From: Onthophagus taurus
Taxonomy: Eukaryota; Arthropoda; Insecta; Coleoptera; Scarabaeidae
DNA: 64,000 bases
NCBI RefSeq assembly: GCF_036711975.1
Contig: NC_091971.1
Coordinates: 5,215,501 to 5,279,500, forward strand
Reading direction: 5' to 3'
Position numbers and translations under genes: made by a program. The notes beneath the pieces are model-generated. The model searched no databases. It was not told the DNA's origin and saw only the letters and a program-made list of their open reading frames with translations. Position 1 is the stretch's first letter. The number at the start of each line of letters is the position of its first letter. Positions 59,755 to 64,000 of this stretch are shown piece after piece.

Positions 59755-60437
59755 TGTATTTATACTGATGGTCTCAAAAAGGAAAGTGGGGTTGGTTGCA
59801 CGTTTGTGGTTGGGGATAATGATTATTTATGGAGCTTACAGAGTTTTCTTTGCGAAGTTATATGCCATCTTCCAGGCTGTGTTATTCATCCGTATGAGTC
59901 ATAATGGAAATAACTTTGTCATAGCTTTCTGGAGAAGAGATCGTATTTATATGGGTACCGGGTCATATCGGCATTGAGGGTAATGAAAGGGCAGATAAAG
60001 CAGCAGGACACAAGGCTGACGGTAACAGTGTTGACGTCAGTGTATGTCGTCATAAGGCAACTTAAATCTCTAGTATATAACAAGTGACAGAATGACTGGC
60101 AATACAATAAAAGTTTTCTACGCCGTATCAAACCCTTAATAAAATCTTGGAATCAGCCCATTATCTTCAATAGATCAGAATAGGTAAAACTAACGAGATT
60201 ACATATAGGACATACATAACTGACTTCCGGTTGTTTGTTAAAACGAGAACCAAGACCTGTATGTTTGGGCTGCGAAGTTCATCTCACGGTAATGCATATC
60301 CTACTAGACTCATGTCTGGATGATGCATACGCGAATCCTGTTAATTTGGTTAAATTTTTTAAGTCTATTGACTACATTAAAACAGATTGTCACTGTAAAT
60401 AATAGACCTTAATAAAACCCAGTTTAAAGAAAAAAAA
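59755..60437 (+). pseudogene. Jockey/I-like LINE 3' fragment with poly(A)
   Basis: RNase H remnants: YTDGLKKESGVG near 59758 and WVPGHIGIEGNERADKAAG about 59948-60008. A C-terminal LTRLHIGHT-like stretch lies about 60192-60220. It ends in an A-rich tail (60428-60438). 5' truncated and frameshifted. Distinct from the copy at 46556-48488. Confidence 0.75.
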
Positions 60438-61134
60438 ATAGAAGCAGATCGCTTCCTTCGAGAATTACACACAAAAAAACGGATCTATAAATCATTCGTG
60501 GGCCATCAATCATGAAAACGTGCGGATGAACGCGACTGTATATTCGTCAATTGAAATCTTCACAAAAAAATTAATATCAACCGTCTCAATGTCGACAATT
60601 TTTAAAATCAATATTGGAACTTTTTTTTTTTCTTGAAGTAGTTTTCAGAATATCTAACAACAGCGGGGTTTCGTTTCAACGGACACCCCACCGTTTAAAC
60701 TCGAGAATGGACACCGGGGGTCATTCTAAGAGCAAACGCTCGTTAATGGCGGACTACAATCGTGCATTGAAATGTTTCCTGTGTACCCGATCGCGAGGAT
60801 AAACTACGGCGAAATTAGCAATTTAATGTTCATTTTACGCACGAGCCCGATGTGATGCCGAGAACGGTTCGGTGTGCTCGTTTATAGAATTGCGTCCGTA
60901 AGAAGAATAAAAAATTATGGCGATTAAAGACGAGAAGTGTGCGCAAAAAAATTACCAGATGTGTCGCGTGTTTGCGGTTTTTTATAGAAGATCGTAAAGT
61001 TGTTTTAGTATTTATTGGCTTTTACCATATGACGCAAGATTATTTTTCTATACTTGTGTCGTACAAGTTGCATCATAATTATTTAACATACAGTTTAATT
61101 CAAAAATAATAAAATTACATAAATATAAGCTAAT
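60438..61134. other. Unassigned DNA
   Basis: Moderately GC-rich in 60650-60910; no gene or element recognised. Confidence 0.3.
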
Positions 61135-61860
61135 ATACAGTATAGCGACATATGGACTAGAAATCATGACGATGGCAAAAAAACAAGTTCAAACCAGTAG
61201 AAGGTTATGCAGAGAGCAGTTAAGCAGTAAGAGTGAGCTATGCTTGATATTAGCTTAAGAGATAAAATCGGAAATGAGGTTATCCGACGAAGAAAATAAA
61301 GTGTGCTAAAGTGATGTGCTGATGGACAAAATAACAAAGTGTAATATGGGCAGACGCCCCCAGAAGATAAAGAGATGACATAAAGAGGTCGCTAAAAACA
61401 AAGAAACATAGAGTAGATAACTGATGGCTAAAATGAGAGAGTACAGAAATGCGATCATGTCGGTGAAATTGCATGAAAGCACGGATTCGGTTCAAAATAC
61501 CACAAAATTATCTCCACCAATAGGAGTATGTGCCAATATGGGGCACGAAGACATGACGAACCTAATTTCTAGTCAAAAGATCAGCATTGAAGATAATGAG
61601 GTGGTACTCTTAGAATAGTACATATGTTTTAGGCACGAAATAAAGATATGTCAAAAAGTAAAACATTGTCTGAAACGTTTCCATTGAAGGCATGGGAATT
61701 AGCATGGGAAGCATGAAAGTTACTGATGTGATTACCCAAGTTGCAGAACTCAAGTTAAATTGGGCAAAGCACGTGGCCCTTTTGAAAAATGGAAGATAGT
61801 CGAAAAGACTGCTTGAGTACACACTAAAAATAGATAAGAGAAGTAGAGGAATGACATGAC
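61135..61860 (+). pseudogene. RTE-like LINE C-terminal fragments
   Basis: ATYGLEIMTMAKKQ-like (61144), LDISLRDKIGNEVIRRR-like (61240-61295) and, after an unrelated-looking stretch, a second C-terminal piece about 61715-61850 (ITQVAELKLNWAKHVA..., DKRSRG). These match the end of endonuclease-RT elements like the one at 1-1617. Broken and rearranged. Confidence 0.6.
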
Positions 61861-62103
61861 CAAAGCTATATTTAGCTAATCACAAAGTTAGGAGTTTAAT
61901 TCTATATTTTTATTAAGAAAAATAGAACGATTTTGTGACATTTTATTACAACGCATAATCCTGGCATAATCCGGCCATCGCGGAACATTGAGATCTTGTG
62001 TAGATGGATATTTCGTATCTTGTAGACTTTTTGTGGCTGTTTCAAGCGAGATTACTTTTTATGAATCGGTAATATGATAGAAAATCTTCAAAGACGCACT
62101 GAG

Positions 62104-62396
62104 TAAAATAATTTTTTTTAATGAAACGTCAAAAAATGTCACTTGGAAAAGTGAGATCCGCCCCCGAAAGCACGAAATATTCATTTTCACAAATGCATAT
62201 AGAGATCAAACCTTGATTTCAATGTTTTGAAGGTCGCGAAGGCCGGAGGCGGCCGATGTCTTCGTGTATTAGTTTAAAACTGCTAGAAAATGATGATGAA
62301 GATTTCTAATCTCACTTTTCTACAACAACCTAACCTCACTTTTTCAAATGACATTTTTTTGACGTTTCTTTAAAAAAAATTTAACTCACTCGCTTT
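62104..62396. mobile_element. Foldback MITE, ~0.29 kb
   Basis: TGAGTAAAATAATTTTTTTTAATGAAACGTCAAAAAATGTCA..AAAAGTGAG is mirrored by CTCACTTTTTCAAATGACATTTTTTTGACGTTTCTTT..TAACTCA. No ORF. Confidence 0.65.
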
Positions 62397-62634
62397 CAGA
62401 AATAAAACTGAAAAGAAATTTGCGGCATACAAGTTCGTTTTAGCCATTCACTTTACGTTGTAAAAAAAAAATCAAATAATAATTCGTGTTTCTTTCGGTT
62501 GTAAATTACGTTGAAATATTTGACATGATGAGAAGATAGTTACGAACGTACATTTTTAGACTTTTTCCGACAGATGGCGCTATCTCCTATGCGTTTTTTT
62601 TTTTTAGTGACATTTTTGACGTTTCATTATAGTA

Positions 62635-63165
62635 TATTAAAAAACAAGTTTCGTAAGACACGTTTGAAATGCACGAATTCAAGTTGGAAAAAAAAGTTTT
62701 TTTAATGAATAAGTGCTTTAAGTCTTATGAAACGTGTTTTTATGCTAATTTTAGTAATTCGCGTTTTTATCCTTTTATTTTTCTCAAAAAATAAAATAAA
62801 TTTTGACAATTTAGGGAAATAGGTATGTAGCAGTTGGTAACACCGTAACACTTGAAAATAGAAATTTGAATTGACAATTAGAAACTGTCAAAACACAAAA
62901 TGTATTCACCTGACAAAAATGTTTCATGTACACCTCCCAAAATAAGAGAAATTGCTCAGAGTTCAATGTCCTCATCATTTTGGAGCTTGTATTCGATGCT
63001 AAAAACGTGTTTAAACATCCATAGACAAACATTGTGACATTGACAACTAGAAAAATTAATGACTCAATGTCACCAACTTTAACTAAAAAAGTTAGTTCCA
63101 TAAAATGTTACTAAAATCTCATTCACATAGCTTTCATTACCGTCGCAAATTACAAAAAAAAATTA
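62635..63165. repeat. Dispersed repeat Y, copy 2, uninterrupted
   Basis: Counterpart of 18539-19745; shows the element without the BED-finger insertion. The ORF at 62811-63101 (minus) is within this repeat and shares its end with the ORF at 18649-18855. Confidence 0.7.
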
Positions 63166-63177
63166 TTTAACTCATTT

Positions 63178-63220
63178 TGCCGACGCACGGCATAACCCAA
63201 AAATTTCTAGTTTTAGTTTT
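63178..63220. repeat. Palindromic satellite trace
   Basis: GACGCACGGCATAACCCAAA then TTCTAGTTTTAGTTTTATTTC resembles one degenerate half unit. Confidence 0.35.
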
Positions 63221-64000
63221 ATTTCTTATTCCATCTGCAAAAAAGTGTACGAAAATTTTGTGAATAAAATAATTTTTCGTTTAAAAGTTTTCAACCCTGC
63301 CGTTACCATGGTGATTTGTCAATAAGCATCGACATCTTTAAAAAAAATTACTTGTTGCGTCATTATAAAGTTTTATAATAATTATTGCGATTATATTAAT
63401 CAATTTTCGCATTAAATGAAATTCATTAATAATCAAAGAAATCTTTTTGAACAAGAAAAATATATCCTTTTTTTAAAAATATATTTGATATTTTTAAATT
63501 TTCTTTTAAATCTGAAGGTTTTATGGATTTTATTGTGACCTAATTCTCGGAATTTCATTCACCTTCGGTTTCATTTAATTTTGATTTACCGGTAAATAAG
63601 TAAAAAAGAATTTGAAAAGAGAGTATTTTAACGAAAAACATGTTTATTTTTCTTAAAAATGAATCAAATAAGGTTTCTCAATATTTTCAAGGAAAACTAA
63701 AAATAATTCCTACTTTATTTAAAATTAATAAGTTATTTTTTAAAATTTGATATAAAATTATACACTCCCCGAGATTCTTTCTTGTAAAATTTCGCAAAAT
63801 TACTTTATAAAGCTGTTTTAATAAATGGAAGGGCTCCCTCCATAGTGACCTGATTTTAGCGCCCTATTATCGCCGCGGGGTTGAACGTAGCTACAATTAC
63901 AAAGGCCGATTTTAATGTAGAACGTAAAACTGCGGGATGGAAAACCTTATTAAATTTTCCATATAATTATACGCACCCTCTTTTTTGTAACGATCTTTTC
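63221..64000. other. Unassigned AT-rich DNA to window end
   Basis: No gene recognised. A less AT-rich stretch about 63820-63950 carries no recognisable motif. Confidence 0.3.

Overview
The window is AT-rich, intron-bearing animal DNA and is almost certainly from an insect, possibly a beetle (order not proven). Evidence: GT-AG introns, a receptor matching the arthropod crustacean cardioactive peptide (CCAP) receptor, and many short terminal-inverted-repeat (TIR) elements ending in TACAGGG/TACAGGTG plus arthropod-type Tc1/mariner, piggyBac, hAT, Ty3/gypsy, RTE and I/Jockey-like relics. There are no operons, CRISPR arrays or rRNA genes, and I saw no tRNA gene. All exon joins below were worked out by eye from splice sites, reading phase and family resemblance. 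|| Layout: 1-3.8 kb holds a dead RTE-like LINE and three foldback elements, lying inside or beyond the last visible intron of XRN1. 3.9-12.0 kb (minus) holds twelve coding exons of the cytoplasmic 5'-3' exoribonuclease XRN1/pacman; its C-terminal exons lie off the left edge. 12.5-17.7 kb (plus) is a complete glycyl-tRNA synthetase with a leader that looks mitochondrial and an internal cytosolic start; it shares a ~0.5 kb divergent promoter region with XRN1. 17.7-20.4 kb is repeats, including an insertion carrying a BED zinc finger. 20.4-21.5 kb (minus) is the HSP90 co-chaperone p23, with a perfect heat-shock element in intron 1. 22.0-26.3 kb (minus) holds two GNAT-fold N-acetyltransferase paralogues; the second has two tandem alternative first exons. 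27.5-28.0 kb is a tandem repeat. 28.3-30.8 kb (plus) is an intronless ARMC3. 30.9-33.4 kb is a Ty3/gypsy pol relic split by a full-length GC-rich Tc1-like element. 34.4-51.8 kb (minus) is a complete eight-coding-exon CCAP receptor whose large introns carry a palindromic satellite, several foldback elements and a dead LINE. 52-64 kb has no host gene that I can recognise: it holds mariner, LINE and foldback elements in otherwise unassigned AT-rich DNA. || The host genes are mostly housekeeping (mRNA decay, tRNA charging, chaperoning) plus a neuropeptide receptor and small-molecule acetyltransferases; they are not a pathway. The most notable structures are: long inverted repeats inside introns of expressed genes (XRN1 intron 4); a satellite whose repeat unit has two dyad centres; a copied 356-bp segment inside one arm of a foldback element, best explained by template switching; alternative first exons in the acetyltransferase; the heat-shock element in the p23 intron; and upstream ORFs in the receptor leader.
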